A stretch of 34,952 nt of DNA from Truepera sp. bin119. GTDB lineage: Bacteria > Deinococcota > Deinococci > Deinococcales > Trueperaceae. Numbering within the stretch: the first letter of the stretch is position 1; each line of letters opens with the position of its first letter. Below are positions 1 to 8,385 of the stretch, piece after piece. The stretch lies in assembly GCA_002239005.1 (NCBI GenBank), contig MPNL01000034.1, positions 1 through 34,952 of the forward strand, read 5' to 3'. A program made the position numbers and the translations under genes. Under the pieces are notes generated by a model that had not been told where the DNA came from, ran no database searches, and saw only the letters and a program-made list of their open reading frames with translations.

Positions 1-182
<182 letters not shown>

Positions 183-206
183 TAATCAGATCGTTCGAGT
201 CCGCAA

Positions 207-281
<75 letters not shown>

Positions 282-342
282 CTGAAGCGGCTCGAACCCA
301 CCCTGCAGGGGGACCCCCGGATGTTTGGAGGGTCACAAGTGG

Positions 343-418
<76 letters not shown>

Positions 419-450
419 ATGTGCCGAAGACACTGTTGATGCCTTCCTCA

Positions 451-536
451 TGGTGGGCAGGGCTGGATTCGAACCAGCGTAGGCATAAGCCAACGGATTT
501 ACAGTCCGTCCCCTTTAACCACTCGGGCACCTACCC
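451..536 (-). tRNA. tyrU: tRNA-Tyr (anticodon GTA)
   Basis: This is a class II tRNA of 86 nt with a long variable arm. On the minus strand GGGTAGG pairs with CCTGCCC in the acceptor stem. The anticodon loop holds CTGTAAA (anticodon GTA), the T arm GGTTCGAATCC, and the gene ends with an encoded ACCA. It lies between tRNA-Thr(TGT) and tRNA-Gly, as in the tufB operon. Confidence 0.97.
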
Positions 537-605
537 GTGCCGTTCTCTACCGGGACGCCGTGCTCAGGGCCCTATGCGCACGCCGTGTTGCGCTCAACCG
601 GCCTG

Positions 606-681
<76 letters not shown>

Positions 682-695
682 GTCGCCCCATACAG

Positions 696-750
696 GTGCT
701 CACATTACATGGCAAGTGCTCACATTGTAAGCCCCGGATCTCACGTCCGG
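696..750 (-). repeat. Two direct repeats and a hairpin in the leader of the tRNA-tuf transcript
   Basis: The 11-mer gtgctcacatt (plus-strand reading) occurs at 696-706 and again at 716-726, exactly 20 bp apart, with partial similarity continuing between the copies. A small hairpin (734-738 with 746-750, stem CCGGA/TCCGG) lies beside it. Both fall between the predicted promoter and the first tRNA, so they would be in the 5' leader RNA or under the polymerase. No function is established. Confidence 0.6.
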
Positions 751-756
751 CTTGAT

Positions 757-786
757 AGCCTAGCATGCCCCCTTGAGGAGTGTCAA
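757..786 (-). promoter_or_regulatory. Promoter of the tRNA-tuf operon
   Basis: On the minus strand a perfect -35 TTGACA (781-786) is followed after 18 bp by the -10-like TAGGCT (757-762). It points towards tRNA-Thr(TGT), about 75 nt downstream. A strong consensus -35 is what one expects for a stable-RNA operon. Confidence 0.75.
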
Positions 787-886
787 CCGATCAGCCTCCT
801 TGCGGGAACCGTGTCCCTGACCAGCTTTCCATAATCTCTAGGGGGCTACGGGGACGACCCGACTGGAGGCCTCTGTGAGCGGGTGC

Positions 887-896
887 TACACTGGTG
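887..896 (+). promoter_or_regulatory. Putative -10 region of the tat operon
   Basis: TACACT (887-892) followed by GGTG makes the 10-mer TACACTGGTG, which recurs exactly at 4126-4135 in front of another start codon. It lies 62 nt upstream of the tatA ribosome site. No good -35 is visible, so the assignment rests on the repeat of the motif and the divergent position opposite the tRNA promoter. Confidence 0.4.
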
Positions 897-958
897 CGTG
901 TGGTCTAACACGATACCACGCGTCATCTCGTCATCTGACACGCGACGGAGGTTGTTAT

Positions 959-1186
959 ATGCGCATTGGGCCGTTGGGAATCTGGGAACTCCTCATCATC
1001 CTGGTGGTGGTACTGCTTATCTTTGGCCCCCGCCGACTTCCTGATATGGCGAAGGGCATCGGCCAGTCGGTTCGTGAGTTTCGCAAAGGTGTCCGCGACA
1101 TCCGCGACGATATCAATGCCAAGGATACGCCTAAGAAGACCGAAGAGGTAAGCCAGAGCGAGGCAGCTACTGAGAGCAAAAGCTAG
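959..1186 (+). CDS. tatA: Sec-independent protein translocase TatA
   Basis: A 75-residue TatA/E subunit of the twin-arginine translocase, which forms the pore-like assembly for folded, often cofactor-containing proteins. The N-terminus is a single membrane helix (about residues 5-21) followed by the family hinge FGPRRLPDMAKGIGQSV. Then comes an amphipathic helix (to about residue 45) and a charged tail rich in Lys, Glu and Ser. The ATG at 959 is chosen because GGAGG ends 7 nt upstream and the protein then starts with MRIGPLGIWELLIIL as in homologues; an upstream in-frame extension has no family match. tatC follows 53 nt downstream in the same direction. Confidence 0.95.
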   Translation: MRIGPLGIWELLIILVVVLLIFGPRRLPDMAKGIGQSVREFRKGVRDIRDDINAKDTPKKTEEVSQSEAATESKS

Positions 1187-1239
1187 CCTCCTCCCGCGTT
1201 CGACTCCACTGTCGAAACGGATGGAGGACTGCTCCCGCC

Positions 1240-1950
1240 TTGACCATTATCGAACACCTCGAGGAGTTGCGCAATCGGCTCTTCATCGCATTGGGTGCTT
1301 GGATAGTTGCTTCGGGAATTGCGTTTGCCTTTCGGGGCCGACTCCTAGATTGGCTCAAGCAGCCCCTGCCCGGTCCGGAGGGTGTGGAGGTGATCTCCAC
1401 AAGGCTGCTCGAGCCCTTCCTTGTGAGCGTGCAGACGGCGGCGTTCGCCGGTCTCCTGCTAGCCTCACCGATTATCCTTGTGCAGGTGTGGGGATTCATC
1501 TCTCCAGGGCTCTACCCCGAAGAGCGCCGCTGGGCCGTACCGTTCGTCCTGTTCTTGGTAATTGCGTTCGCCGGGGGCACTCTGTTCGCTCGCTACCTGG
1601 TACTTCCGTTGGCGCTGCCGATCCTCCTCGGCTTCCTCGGCACCACCGTGACCACCTTCTTGTCCATAGGCGACTTCATCTCCAAGATGCTTCTGTATAT
1701 GATGGTGTTTGGCCTACTGTTCGAGATGCCTGTTCTGGGGTTTCTGCTTGCCCGGATCGGCTTGCTTCGTGCCCACCTTCTTATTCGTTACCGACGTCAC
1801 TCCATTGTGGTGGGGGTCATTCTTGCAGCGCTAATCACCCCTACCGGTGACCCCGTGAACTTCCTCTTGGTAGCTGGTCCCTTGGTTGTACTTTACGAGG
1901 CGACTATCCTCGTGGTACGTGTTTCTCAGAGAAGGGTCAATCATGAATGA
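1240..1950 (+). CDS. tatC: Sec-independent protein translocase TatC
   Basis: Six-helix membrane receptor of the Tat pathway, 236 residues. It starts with the family motif IIEHLEELRNRL, which binds the twin-arginine signal. The first-periplasmic-loop region FLVSVQTAAFAGLLLASPIILVQVWGFISPGL with LYPEERR follows, and the usual conserved FGLLFEMPV and ITPTGDPVN segments are present. The start is TTG at 1240, with GGAGG 12 nt upstream; no ATG gives the HLEELR terminus. The stop overlaps the start of the next gene by 8 nt (ATGAATGA). With tatA this gives a minimal TatAC translocase; no tatB is seen here. Confidence 0.95.
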   Translation: MTIIEHLEELRNRLFIALGAWIVASGIAFAFRGRLLDWLKQPLPGPEGVEVISTRLLEPFLVSVQTAAFAGLLLASPIILVQVWGFISPGLYPEERRWAVPFVLFLVIAFAGGTLFARYLVLPLALPILLGFLGTTVTTFLSIGDFISKMLLYMMVFGLLFEMPVLGFLLARIGLLRAHLLIRYRRHSIVVGVILAALITPTGDPVNFLLVAGPLVVLYEATILVVRVSQRRVNHE

Positions 1951-3043
1951 GAAAATCGAGAGCTTACGCACCCGCATAGATGACCTTAACTTGCGCCTCC
2001 TCGATCTCCTCTCGCAACGGGCTGAGATTGCAGAGGCCATCGGCGAACTGCAGAGCCAGCAGGGCCTCAGTCACTACGATCCGGTGCGCGAACAGAGGAT
2101 GCTTGAGGCACTTACCGAGTCCAATCGAGGCCCCTTCACCGATGCCACCGTGAAGAGTCTATTCAAACAGATCTTTCAGGCTAGCATGCAACTTGAGGAT
2201 GACCAGGACAAGAAGAGGTATCTTGCCTCTCGGACTGCGCGCGGCGAGGACACGGTGGTATACGTTGATGATATTCCCATCGGTAGCGACCACTCGCCGG
2301 TCCTGATCGCAGGGCCGTGTGCGATCGAGTCGCGCGAACAGGTCCTGATCACGGCCGAGAAGGTGGCTTCGCAGGGGGTGCGATTGTTCCGTGGTGGCGC
2401 TTTCAAACCCCGCACCGATCCTTACAGCTTCCAGGGGCTTGGTGAGAAAGGACTCAGGCTTGCCCGCGAGGCCTGCGACAGCTATGATCTGAAGTTTGTC
2501 ACGGAAGTCATGGACGCCAGGGATCTTCCTCTGGTCCTGGAATATGCCGACATCCTGCAAATCGGTGCCCGCAATATGCAGAACTTCACTCTCCTCAAGG
2601 CGGTCGGCACAACTCAGAAGCCTGTGCTCTTCAAGAGGGGGCTGTCGGCCACCATCGAGGAGTGGCTTCGGGCAGCCGAATACCTGCTCGATGCTGGAAA
2701 CACCGACGTGATCCTCTGCGAGCGGGGCATCCGCACTTTTGAGCGCTACACCCGCAACACCCTCGACATCTCAGCTGTGGCGCTGGCAAAGCTTGAGACC
2801 CACCTCCCTGTCCTGGTCGACGTCACACATTCCGGTGGCCGTCGCGACCTGCTGGTTCCACTGACGAAATCCGCTCTGGCGGTAGGAGCGGACGGGATTA
2901 TGATTGAGGTACATCCCAACCCGGCAGTGGCGCTCTCGGACAACAAGCAGCAGATCGACTTCGAAACCTTCGAGCACTACCTTGAGGAGACCGGTTATCA
3001 CAAGAAGCTCAGTCAGAAACGGCACGAGGTGTACGGTTTCTAG
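1943..3043 (+). CDS. aroF: Bifunctional chorismate mutase / DAHP synthase (type I-beta)
   Basis: A 366-residue enzyme for the entry step of the shikimate pathway. It condenses phosphoenolpyruvate and erythrose 4-phosphate to DAHP. Residues 1-90 form an AroQ-type chorismate mutase helix domain (MNEKIESLRTRIDDLNLRLL). Residues about 118-366 form the DAHP synthase barrel, with AGPCAIES at 123-130, FRGGAFKPRT near 149-158, ARNMQNF, FKRG, DVTHSGGRR and EVHPNPAVALSD. Fusion of an N-terminal mutase to a type I-beta synthase is known from Bacillus and Deinococcus-Thermus, where the mutase domain acts as a feedback sensor for chorismate or prephenate. The ATG at 1943 overlaps the tatC end, implying translational coupling although the two functions are unrelated. 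Confidence 0.95.
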   Translation: MNEKIESLRTRIDDLNLRLLDLLSQRAEIAEAIGELQSQQGLSHYDPVREQRMLEALTESNRGPFTDATVKSLFKQIFQASMQLEDDQDKKRYLASRTARGEDTVVYVDDIPIGSDHSPVLIAGPCAIESREQVLITAEKVASQGVRLFRGGAFKPRTDPYSFQGLGEKGLRLAREACDSYDLKFVTEVMDARDLPLVLEYADILQIGARNMQNFTLLKAVGTTQKPVLFKRGLSATIEEWLRAAEYLLDAGNTDVILCERGIRTFERYTRNTLDISAVALAKLETHLPVLVDVTHSGGRRDLLVPLTKSALAVGADGIMIEVHPNPAVALSDNKQQIDFETFEHYLEETGYHKKLSQKRHEVYGF

Positions 3044-3114
3044 TGCGGGGCTCGGGAGCGGTGGCGATGCAGACCCTAGCGAAGGTATTGGGTCGACCCG
3101 GCTGAAGGCTGGCT

Positions 3115-4095
3115 GTGGACGACCTCCTGAAGCTCCTCTCTAGTGCGGTCGATTTCGCACCTAGCTACCGGCCAGACCTCTGCCTCGCGGTGAAGCAGTC
3201 GGTTGCAGCCTGTAGTGTGTGCCGCGATGTCTGCCCCCACGACGCGATCATCATCCGGCGCCAAGTCGAGATCGACAGGGTCGACTGTACCGGTTGTGGT
3301 CTGTGTGTGCGGGGGTGTCCCTCGTACGCCCTCGATGCTCACGTCCAGGTCCAGCCCACGCCGGAGCTGCGCTGCGGACAGGTCGATGGGGACGCCACCT
3401 CGGTTCACTGCCTTGCCCGACTCGGTGCCAGCGACATGCTTCGGCTGGCTGGCGAGAACCTCCGAGTGACCCTGGCACGAGGGGACTGCTCGGATTGCCC
3501 GATAGGCACGGAGGATACCGTCACCGCGATAGAGCAGGAGGTCGGGGAGGCCCTTGCACTGGCACGGGCCCGCGACCGGGATCTTGAGATCGAACTCCAC
3601 CGGATGGAGAGTCTCGACCGGTCGCTTCACCAGAAGAAGCTGAGTCGCCGTGACCTCTTCCGTAGGGGCTGGCGAGGTCTTCAGGACGCAGCGGCCGAAG
3701 CGCTGGTGTCCCTCGACCTGGGGAACGAAGAGGACGAGCTCCCGACCGAATTGAGCCGCCGCTTCCGCATCCTCAAGGGGGGAGACTTTGAGGCATGGTC
3801 GTCGGTCCCGTGGGTACTGCCCCGCGTCACCGACGGCTGCATCATGTGTCCGGTGTGCACCCAGGTATGCCCCACTGGGGCCTTTAGTAGAGAGTTCGAA
3901 CCAGAGGACAGAGAGGGCACCGTCCTTATACTTGAGCCGGAGAGATGCATGGGCTGCGAGGCGTGTGTGCATGCCTGCCCAGTCAAGGTGATCGAACTCG
4001 ACGATGCGGTTACTTGGGGAGAGCTCTCCGGCGGAGCCATGGAGGCCTGTTACAAACCCCCCGACCCCGGCACGACCGAAACTGTGTCCCGCTGA
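3115..4095 (+). CDS. Polyferredoxin with two 2[4Fe-4S]-type modules
   Basis: A 326-residue iron-sulfur protein, probably a cytoplasmic electron carrier or an oxidoreductase partner. The N-terminal module has C33-x2-C36-x3-C40-P and C58-x2-C61-x2-C64-x3-C68-P. The C-terminal module has C242-x2-C245-x2-C248-x3-C252-P and C278-x2-C281-x2-C284-x3-C288-P. The first N-terminal motif lacks one cysteine of the usual spacing; C23 could substitute. Between the modules is SRRDLF (177-182), resembling the internal twin-arginine stretch of NapF-type ferredoxins. The start is GTG at 3115 with GAAGG upstream; an in-frame TGA just before excludes a longer protein. The redox partner is unknown; tatAC lies immediately upstream. 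Confidence 0.85.
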   Translation: MDDLLKLLSSAVDFAPSYRPDLCLAVKQSVAACSVCRDVCPHDAIIIRRQVEIDRVDCTGCGLCVRGCPSYALDAHVQVQPTPELRCGQVDGDATSVHCLARLGASDMLRLAGENLRVTLARGDCSDCPIGTEDTVTAIEQEVGEALALARARDRDLEIELHRMESLDRSLHQKKLSRRDLFRRGWRGLQDAAAEALVSLDLGNEEDELPTELSRRFRILKGGDFEAWSSVPWVLPRVTDGCIMCPVCTQVCPTGAFSREFEPEDREGTVLILEPERCMGCEACVHACPVKVIELDDAVTWGELSGGAMEACYKPPDPGTTETVSR

Positions 4096-4125
4096 AGGGA
4101 GTGGCGATCACAACCGCTTCCGACA

Positions 4126-4139
4126 TACACTGGTGTATG
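4126..4139 (+). promoter_or_regulatory. Putative leaderless promoter (-10 TACACT, ATG six nt later)
   Basis: TACACT (4126-4131) is followed by GGTGT and then the ATG at 4137, leaving no room for a ribosome site. This spacing is the hallmark of leaderless messages described for Deinococcus, with a -10 TANNNT 6-8 nt before the start. The same 10-mer TACACTGGTG occurs upstream of tatA. No clear -35 is seen. Confidence 0.5.
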
Positions 4140-4379
4140 ACGGTCGACGATTGGGTCTTTGACGCCGTTGAGGCGCACCACAGGGCAGGGGCCACCCTGC
4201 AGGAGGTGCAACGTTATATCGACGAGCACCACTACGAAGAGCTTGCGGTCGATACCATCGAGGCCTCGCTGAACAAACAGGTTGGCAAGGGCCGCCTCTC
4301 CCAGGATGGGACGCGGTGGCGCGTCGCCTGTCGCACTAGTAAGGAAGAGGCGCTAAGACAGCTCTTCGGTGAGGACTGA
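4137..4379 (+). CDS. Small winged-helix-like protein (80 aa)
   Basis: An acidic to neutral 80-residue protein of unknown role. The stretch from about residue 18 (TLQEVQRYIDEHHYEEL, then TIEASLNKQVGKGRL, then a turn and wing SQDGTRWRV) has the helix-helix-recognition helix-wing pattern of a winged-helix or linker-histone-like fold. The C-terminal tail is SKEEALRQLFGED. The ATG at 4137 is chosen because it lies right behind a -10-like TACACT; an in-frame GTG at 4101 would follow the previous gene more closely but has poor ribosome-site spacing. DNA binding is an inference from the pattern; no ligand or target can be named. Confidence 0.7.
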   Translation: MTVDDWVFDAVEAHHRAGATLQEVQRYIDEHHYEELAVDTIEASLNKQVGKGRLSQDGTRWRVACRTSKEEALRQLFGED

Positions 4380-4418
4380 GCCTGCGGGTGCGCACACGGC
4401 GACCCGGCCGGGTTGGCG

Positions 4419-4436
4419 CATACTGGTGAGTGGAGG
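4419..4436 (+). promoter_or_regulatory. Putative -10 and ribosome site of the glutaryl-CoA dehydrogenase gene
   Basis: CATACTGGTG (4419-4428) resembles the TACACTGGTG motif found before tatA and the 80-aa gene. It is followed by GGAG (4432-4436), five nt before the ATG at 4442. The promoter part is tentative. Confidence 0.35.
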
Positions 4437-4441
4437 ATCTC

Positions 4442-5638
4442 ATGGCTACGATTACGACCCCCTCGGCCCCCAGCCGAATCACATTGCAGGATTTCTACGA
4501 TCTCGAACCCCTGTATACCTCTGAGGAACGGCTCATTCGTGATAGCGTCCGCGAATTTGTAAGGGGTGAACTGCTCCCCTACGTGGGGGACTGGTGGCAG
4601 CAGGGTGAGTTTCCGACCTCTCTGCCACGCAAGTTCGGCGAGTTGGGGGTTCTCGGGATGACCCTCCCCGAACGCTTCGGTGGAGCGGGGGCTTCGCACC
4701 TAGCCTACGGGCTTGCCAGTCGTGAGTTCGAATACGCCGACAGTGGCATGCGCTCGTTCGTGAGTGTCCAGTCGAGCCTGGTGATGTGGCCGATCTACAC
4801 CTATGGCAGCGAGGCGCTCAAGGCTCGCTGGCTGCCCCCTCTGGCGGCAGGCGAGGCGGTCGGTTGCTTCGGCCTTACGGAACCCGACGCAGGCAGTGAT
4901 CCGGGGAGCATGCGGACCCGGGTCCGCAAGGTTGGAAACCGCTACGTCATCAACGGTGTCAAACGCTGGATCACCAACGGGTCGAGCGCGGATGTCGCTA
5001 TCGTCTGGGCGCGAGAGGAGGGGAGTGGTCGGATTCTCGGATTCACCGTCGACACCTCCAGCGAGGGTTTTTCGGCAATCGACATCAAGACCAAGGCTTC
5101 GATGCGGGCCTCGGTGACCTCGGAGCTGTACCTGGACGATGTCGAAGTCTCTGAGCAGGACCGCCTTGAGGTGGTCGGCCTGAGGGGCCCCCTTTCCTGT
5201 CTCACCCAGGCCCGCTTTGGCATCGCCTTCGGTGCCCTCGGAGCAGGCTTTGCCTGCTTCGATGAGGCGGTCCGCTACGTCGAGGATCGGCCGGTGTTCG
5301 GGGTGCCGCTCGCGAGCAAACAGCTGGTGCAGGACAGACTCGCCTCCATGCTCGCCGGGCTCACTAAGGGGAGTCTCCTCGCCTTCCACCTCTCCCGGCT
5401 CAAGGGTGAGGGCAAGGACACCCCGGCCCGCGTTTCGCTGGCCAAGCGAGACAATACTCGCACGGCGCTCGGGGCGGCGCGTGCCGCCCGTGACCTCCTC
5501 GGCGGCAACGGTATCACCACCGAATACGTCTCGATCCGCCACATGCTCAACCTCGAAACGGTCTCCACCTACGAGGGAACCGACACCGTTCATACTCTGG
5601 TGCTTGGCCGTGAGATCACGGGACATAATGCCTTTTAG
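4442..5638 (+). CDS. gcdH: Glutaryl-CoA dehydrogenase (acyl-CoA dehydrogenase family)
   Basis: FAD enzyme of 398 residues that oxidises and decarboxylates glutaryl-CoA to crotonyl-CoA in lysine and tryptophan catabolism. The match to this subfamily is close over the whole length. It shows MRSFVSVQSSLVM (substrate-binding Arg region), GCFGLTEPDAGSDPGSM (FAD loop), RARFGI-type helix TQARFGIAFGALGAG, RDLLGGNGI and TYEGTDTVHTLVLGREITG, which contains the catalytic Glu of the YEGT motif. The ATG at 4442 has a GGAG site. The gene is alone, with no electron-transfer flavoprotein gene beside it, and a gene-poor stretch follows. A related short-chain acyl-CoA dehydrogenase is the only real alternative. 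Confidence 0.92.
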   Translation: MATITTPSAPSRITLQDFYDLEPLYTSEERLIRDSVREFVRGELLPYVGDWWQQGEFPTSLPRKFGELGVLGMTLPERFGGAGASHLAYGLASREFEYADSGMRSFVSVQSSLVMWPIYTYGSEALKARWLPPLAAGEAVGCFGLTEPDAGSDPGSMRTRVRKVGNRYVINGVKRWITNGSSADVAIVWAREEGSGRILGFTVDTSSEGFSAIDIKTKASMRASVTSELYLDDVEVSEQDRLEVVGLRGPLSCLTQARFGIAFGALGAGFACFDEAVRYVEDRPVFGVPLASKQLVQDRLASMLAGLTKGSLLAFHLSRLKGEGKDTPARVSLAKRDNTRTALGAARAARDLLGGNGITTEYVSIRHMLNLETVSTYEGTDTVHTLVLGREITGHNAF

Positions 5639-5991
5639 TACACCCACGCCTCACGTCGACGATTTTCCGTCCGATGGGAGTTGTAGGGTACCTTTCGCCT
5701 TGCGGATCATCTTCATGGCCATCACTGCCCACGGACATGGCTGACCCACCTCGCTGGCCTCACCAAATCTCGGCTCCACAGTGTAGGAGCGCATCTTGAG
5801 TTCCGATGTCGAGGTGGGTCATGCTAGCAGCGCCCGAGTCGTGAGATCGGCCCTAGCTGTGCAAAGGATCGCTGTAGGCGGTCTTGAAGGGTGAGGCGCG
5901 CCAGAGTCAGAGTGAGTTCCTGCAGAATTCTGTTTGACCGCCTCGGCCTTAGTAGTCCTAGCATCCTTGGGGTTTCGCTTAGTCACCTTCC
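5639..5991 (+). other. Gene-free convergent intergenic region with two long-range inverted repeats
   Basis: This lies between the ends of gcdH (plus) and the thiamine pyrophosphokinase gene (minus); no credible gene is seen. A 12-bp perfect inverted repeat (5742-5753 with 5810-5821) encloses 56 nt that contain a smaller CTCC...GGAG stem. A second, 8-bp repeat (5876-5883 with 5936-5943) follows. Neither is followed by a T-run, so they are not ordinary terminators. They could be a small structured RNA or the relic of a short mobile repeat. Confidence 0.55.
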
Positions 5992-6618
5992 TTACCTTTC
6001 TACGATCGTGGAGAGCAGTCCGGTTGTGAGTCGGATTTCCACCCCGGTCTCGGTCACGTTCGATACCCCCTGGCCGACACCGAACGGCAGCGTGAAGCTT
6101 GAAAGAGGGTAGCGGGCCCCGGAGACGCTAACCCGTGCCTCGTTCGACAGGCTTAGTAGACTAAACACGGTGCCAGGAGGGGCGTCGAGCACGAGCGTCT
6201 CCTCCCCAGACAGGAAGTGAATGTCGGCCACCGAGGTGTGGGCTGTAGTCGGTACCTCGTCTCTGTGAAGCCTTGCGGCGATCAGGAGTCCGGCTAGCGA
6301 CTGATCGCACCGTCTGCCGACGAGCCCCATCAGCCGGAGCCGGGTTGCTCCCTGCCACAGGGCCGCTTCGGCAGCGAGTTCCAGGTCGAGTTGACCCTTA
6401 TCGGCAGGATGCTCCATCCGCAGCACGTCCGGGAATCGTTCGAGATCGGCTGCTGAGACCGAGTCGAAGTCTCCGACGATCAGGTCAGGGGTGACCCCGA
6501 GTCCGGGGGCATGTGCTAGCCCCGAGTCGGCGGCCACGATCAGCCCGGCCTCGCGGGCGAGTCGCCGGAGCCGTGAATCGGGGGAGAGTTCCCCCCCCGC
6601 CAAAACCAGTGCGATCAC
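5992..6618 (-). CDS. Thiamine pyrophosphokinase (thiamine diphosphokinase)
   Basis: A 208-residue protein that transfers pyrophosphate from ATP to thiamine, giving the cofactor TPP. Family features are AADSGLAHA (about residues 29-37), the metal-binding GDFDSV (49-54), DKGQLDLELA near 75-84 (homologues usually have KDxTDxxLA; the last Asp is kept) and GLVGRRCDQSLAGLL (usual GGRxDHxLAN). The C-terminal half carries the beta-rich thiamine-binding domain, with FSLLSLS near 151-157. Motifs are somewhat degenerate, so activity is likely but not certain. The start overlaps the stop of the ABC ATPase gene upstream by 4 nt, which ties it to thiamine import. Confidence 0.85.
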   Translation of the reverse strand: MIALVLAGGELSPDSRLRRLAREAGLIVAADSGLAHAPGLGVTPDLIVGDFDSVSAADLERFPDVLRMEHPADKGQLDLELAAEAALWQGATRLRLMGLVGRRCDQSLAGLLIAARLHRDEVPTTAHTSVADIHFLSGEETLVLDAPPGTVFSLLSLSNEARVSVSGARYPLSSFTLPFGVGQGVSNVTETGVEIRLTTGLLSTIVER

Positions 6619-7607
6619 GGCGGGTCCAACGGCACCCAGGCGTCGTTAGGAACGTAGAGTGTCAGGGTCGCACCTGGAGCGAGGTCGGCGGGGACCTCGC
6701 GGGCGAACCCCTTCCAGTGGATCGTCAGGCCCCAGGAGGGTACTCGGAGTTCCAGTTGCCGAAGGCTACCCCAGCCTTCGCAGCGGATCACCTCTGCTGG
6801 CAGGTTCCCCTCCAGGGAGATGAGGTCGCTACGCAGCATCGCCGGCCCCTCCATAGCGAGGCCAGGTGCCCGCGCCAGTGCAGCTGCACTGAAGAGGTTG
6901 CGGCATCCGAGGAAGCGGGCTACCCAGGTGTTCTTCGGTGATGAGAGGAGGTTGTCGGGATCCGCGACCTGTTCGAGCCGGCCCTCTCGCATCACGGCGA
7001 CCCGCTGACCCATGGTCACGGCCTCGGACTGGTCGTGTGTGACGTAGATTGCCTGTCTTTCGAGTGCGGAGAGGATCCCCTTCAGTTCGAACTTGAGGGT
7101 CTCGCGCAGCGTCTGATCGAGGTTCGAGAGGGGCTCGTCGAGAAGTAGCACCTCCGGTTTGGGAGCGAGGGCCCGGGCTAGTGCGACACGCTGCTGCTGT
7201 CCGCCAGAGAGTTCCTGGACCCGCCTTCTCTCGAAGCCGGCGAGGCCCACTAGGTCGAGTAGCTCGGCCACCCGCCGCCGCTGCTCCTCCCGGGGCCACC
7301 CTAGTTCCACTAGGCCGAAGGCCACATTCCTGCCCACGTTGAGGTGGGGGAAGAGCGCATAGTCCTGAAATACCATGCCGATGTTGCGTCGCTGCGGTGG
7401 CAGGCCAGTGAGATCGCGCCCATCCATCCGGACGCAGCCGCGGTCGGCTGGCTCGAGACCTGCGATGAGCCGAAGCAGCGTGCTTTTACCGCAACCCGAA
7501 GGGCCGAGCAGTGCCAGGGTTTCCGCCGGCCCGAGTTCGATGCTCACCCCGTCCACGGCCCGGGTGTCACCGTACCGCTTCGTCAAGTTCTCAATTTGCA
7601 GAGTCAT
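6615..7607 (-). CDS. ABC transporter ATPase, thiamine or iron(III) type
   Basis: A 330-residue ATPase of the PotA/FbpC/ThiQ group that powers an importer at the inner membrane. It has Walker A GPSGCGKST, a Q-loop in MVFQDYALFPHL, signature LSGGQQQR, Walker B LLLDEPLSNLD and switch HDQ. About 100 C-terminal residues form a TOBE-like regulatory domain, so it is longer than classic ThiQ (about 230) and nearer FbpC in length. The ATG at 7607 gives MTLQIENLTKRYG; a GTG 57 nt upstream would add an untypical Pro-rich extension. TATGAT lies 12 nt before this ATG and may be a -10. Overlap with thiamine pyrophosphokinase favours thiamine as substrate. Confidence 0.85.
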   Translation of the reverse strand: MTLQIENLTKRYGDTRAVDGVSIELGPAETLALLGPSGCGKSTLLRLIAGLEPADRGCVRMDGRDLTGLPPQRRNIGMVFQDYALFPHLNVGRNVAFGLVELGWPREEQRRRVAELLDLVGLAGFERRRVQELSGGQQQRVALARALAPKPEVLLLDEPLSNLDQTLRETLKFELKGILSALERQAIYVTHDQSEAVTMGQRVAVMREGRLEQVADPDNLLSSPKNTWVARFLGCRNLFSAAALARAPGLAMEGPAMLRSDLISLEGNLPAEVIRCEGWGSLRQLELRVPSWGLTIHWKGFAREVPADLAPGATLTLYVPNDAWVPLDPP

Positions 7608-8385
7608 AGCGGTGGAGCCATCATACCGCTGCGGGCGCAAGGGTGGCGAAAGCGTTTGTGTCACGGGACTGAGTTGGGGGTGCCCAATCCGTTGGCTTGG
7701 AGATACCCTAGGGACTAGGGGTGTGACAAATATCGAGTGATAGGTTTCTACTTCGGGGGTTCGGCGGGGTACGGAAGTGAGGAATCACTAGCTCCCGAGG
7801 CTCGGGGGTTAGCCGAGGTCGATCTGTACTGGAGAGTGGGCGTCACAAGGGGAGGTGGGGGCATCGTCGGCTCTGGGGCTCTGGTGGAACTGGTCTGCCC
7901 TGGGTGGGATGTTTGAGCGACGACACTCCCGGGCACAAGATCGACACGCCTCTCTTGACGCTACTGCTGGTGTGAGCTACCTGCTCCTGCCCAGGTGAGG
8001 TGTCGGGAAGACTACACCGGTGGAGGAAGACCACGACACTGAGAGAACAGCTGACAGCTCCCGATGGACCCCTAGGGCGGGTATTGGAACCATGGCTGCT
8101 TCTGCCATACGGGATATCCAGGAGATGCGGGTTCGTTGGCCGCCCCTACGAGAGGCCCGCCAGCATCCCCGTCCTCGACATTCCTGAGGGCTTCCTTGCT
8201 TACGGAACAGCTGACCCGTTGACGGACGTGACCGCGCAGATGCACCTCATTCAGTTAAGTGGAGGCCCGAATATATACTGAGCGGGAGCCTAGACTTACC
8301 CGGGTTGCCTAGTTTCCCTACTCGTGTCTGGAGCACCTCCAGCCGTTCTGGTACGTGATCCTGTTGGAGTTGCAGGGTGATTGTT
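7608..8385 (-). other. 778-nt gap inside the thiamine-type transporter cluster without a recognisable gene
   Basis: It lies between the permease stop and the ATPase start. Neither strand holds a protein I recognise. A plus-strand open frame of 93 codons (8000-8281, GTG start) has no family features. A compact inverted repeat, CCCTAG-GGA-CTAGGG (7706-7720), sits 99 nt upstream of the ATPase start, and AT-rich TATATACT lies at 8272-8279. No TPP riboswitch core was found on either strand. It may be the relic of a lost binding-protein gene or a control region. Confidence 0.5.

Noticed and set aside
8030-8095. ACTGAGAGA-like word suggesting a TPP riboswitch
   Set aside because: The remaining conserved parts (paired stems and the CCUGAUCUGG-like segment) are missing and it is on the wrong strand for the thiamine genes.
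8000-8281. Plus-strand open frame of 93 codons in the thiamine-cluster gap
   Set aside because: GTG start without ribosome site, no recognisable motif, and opposite to the operon direction; kept only as part of the gap description.
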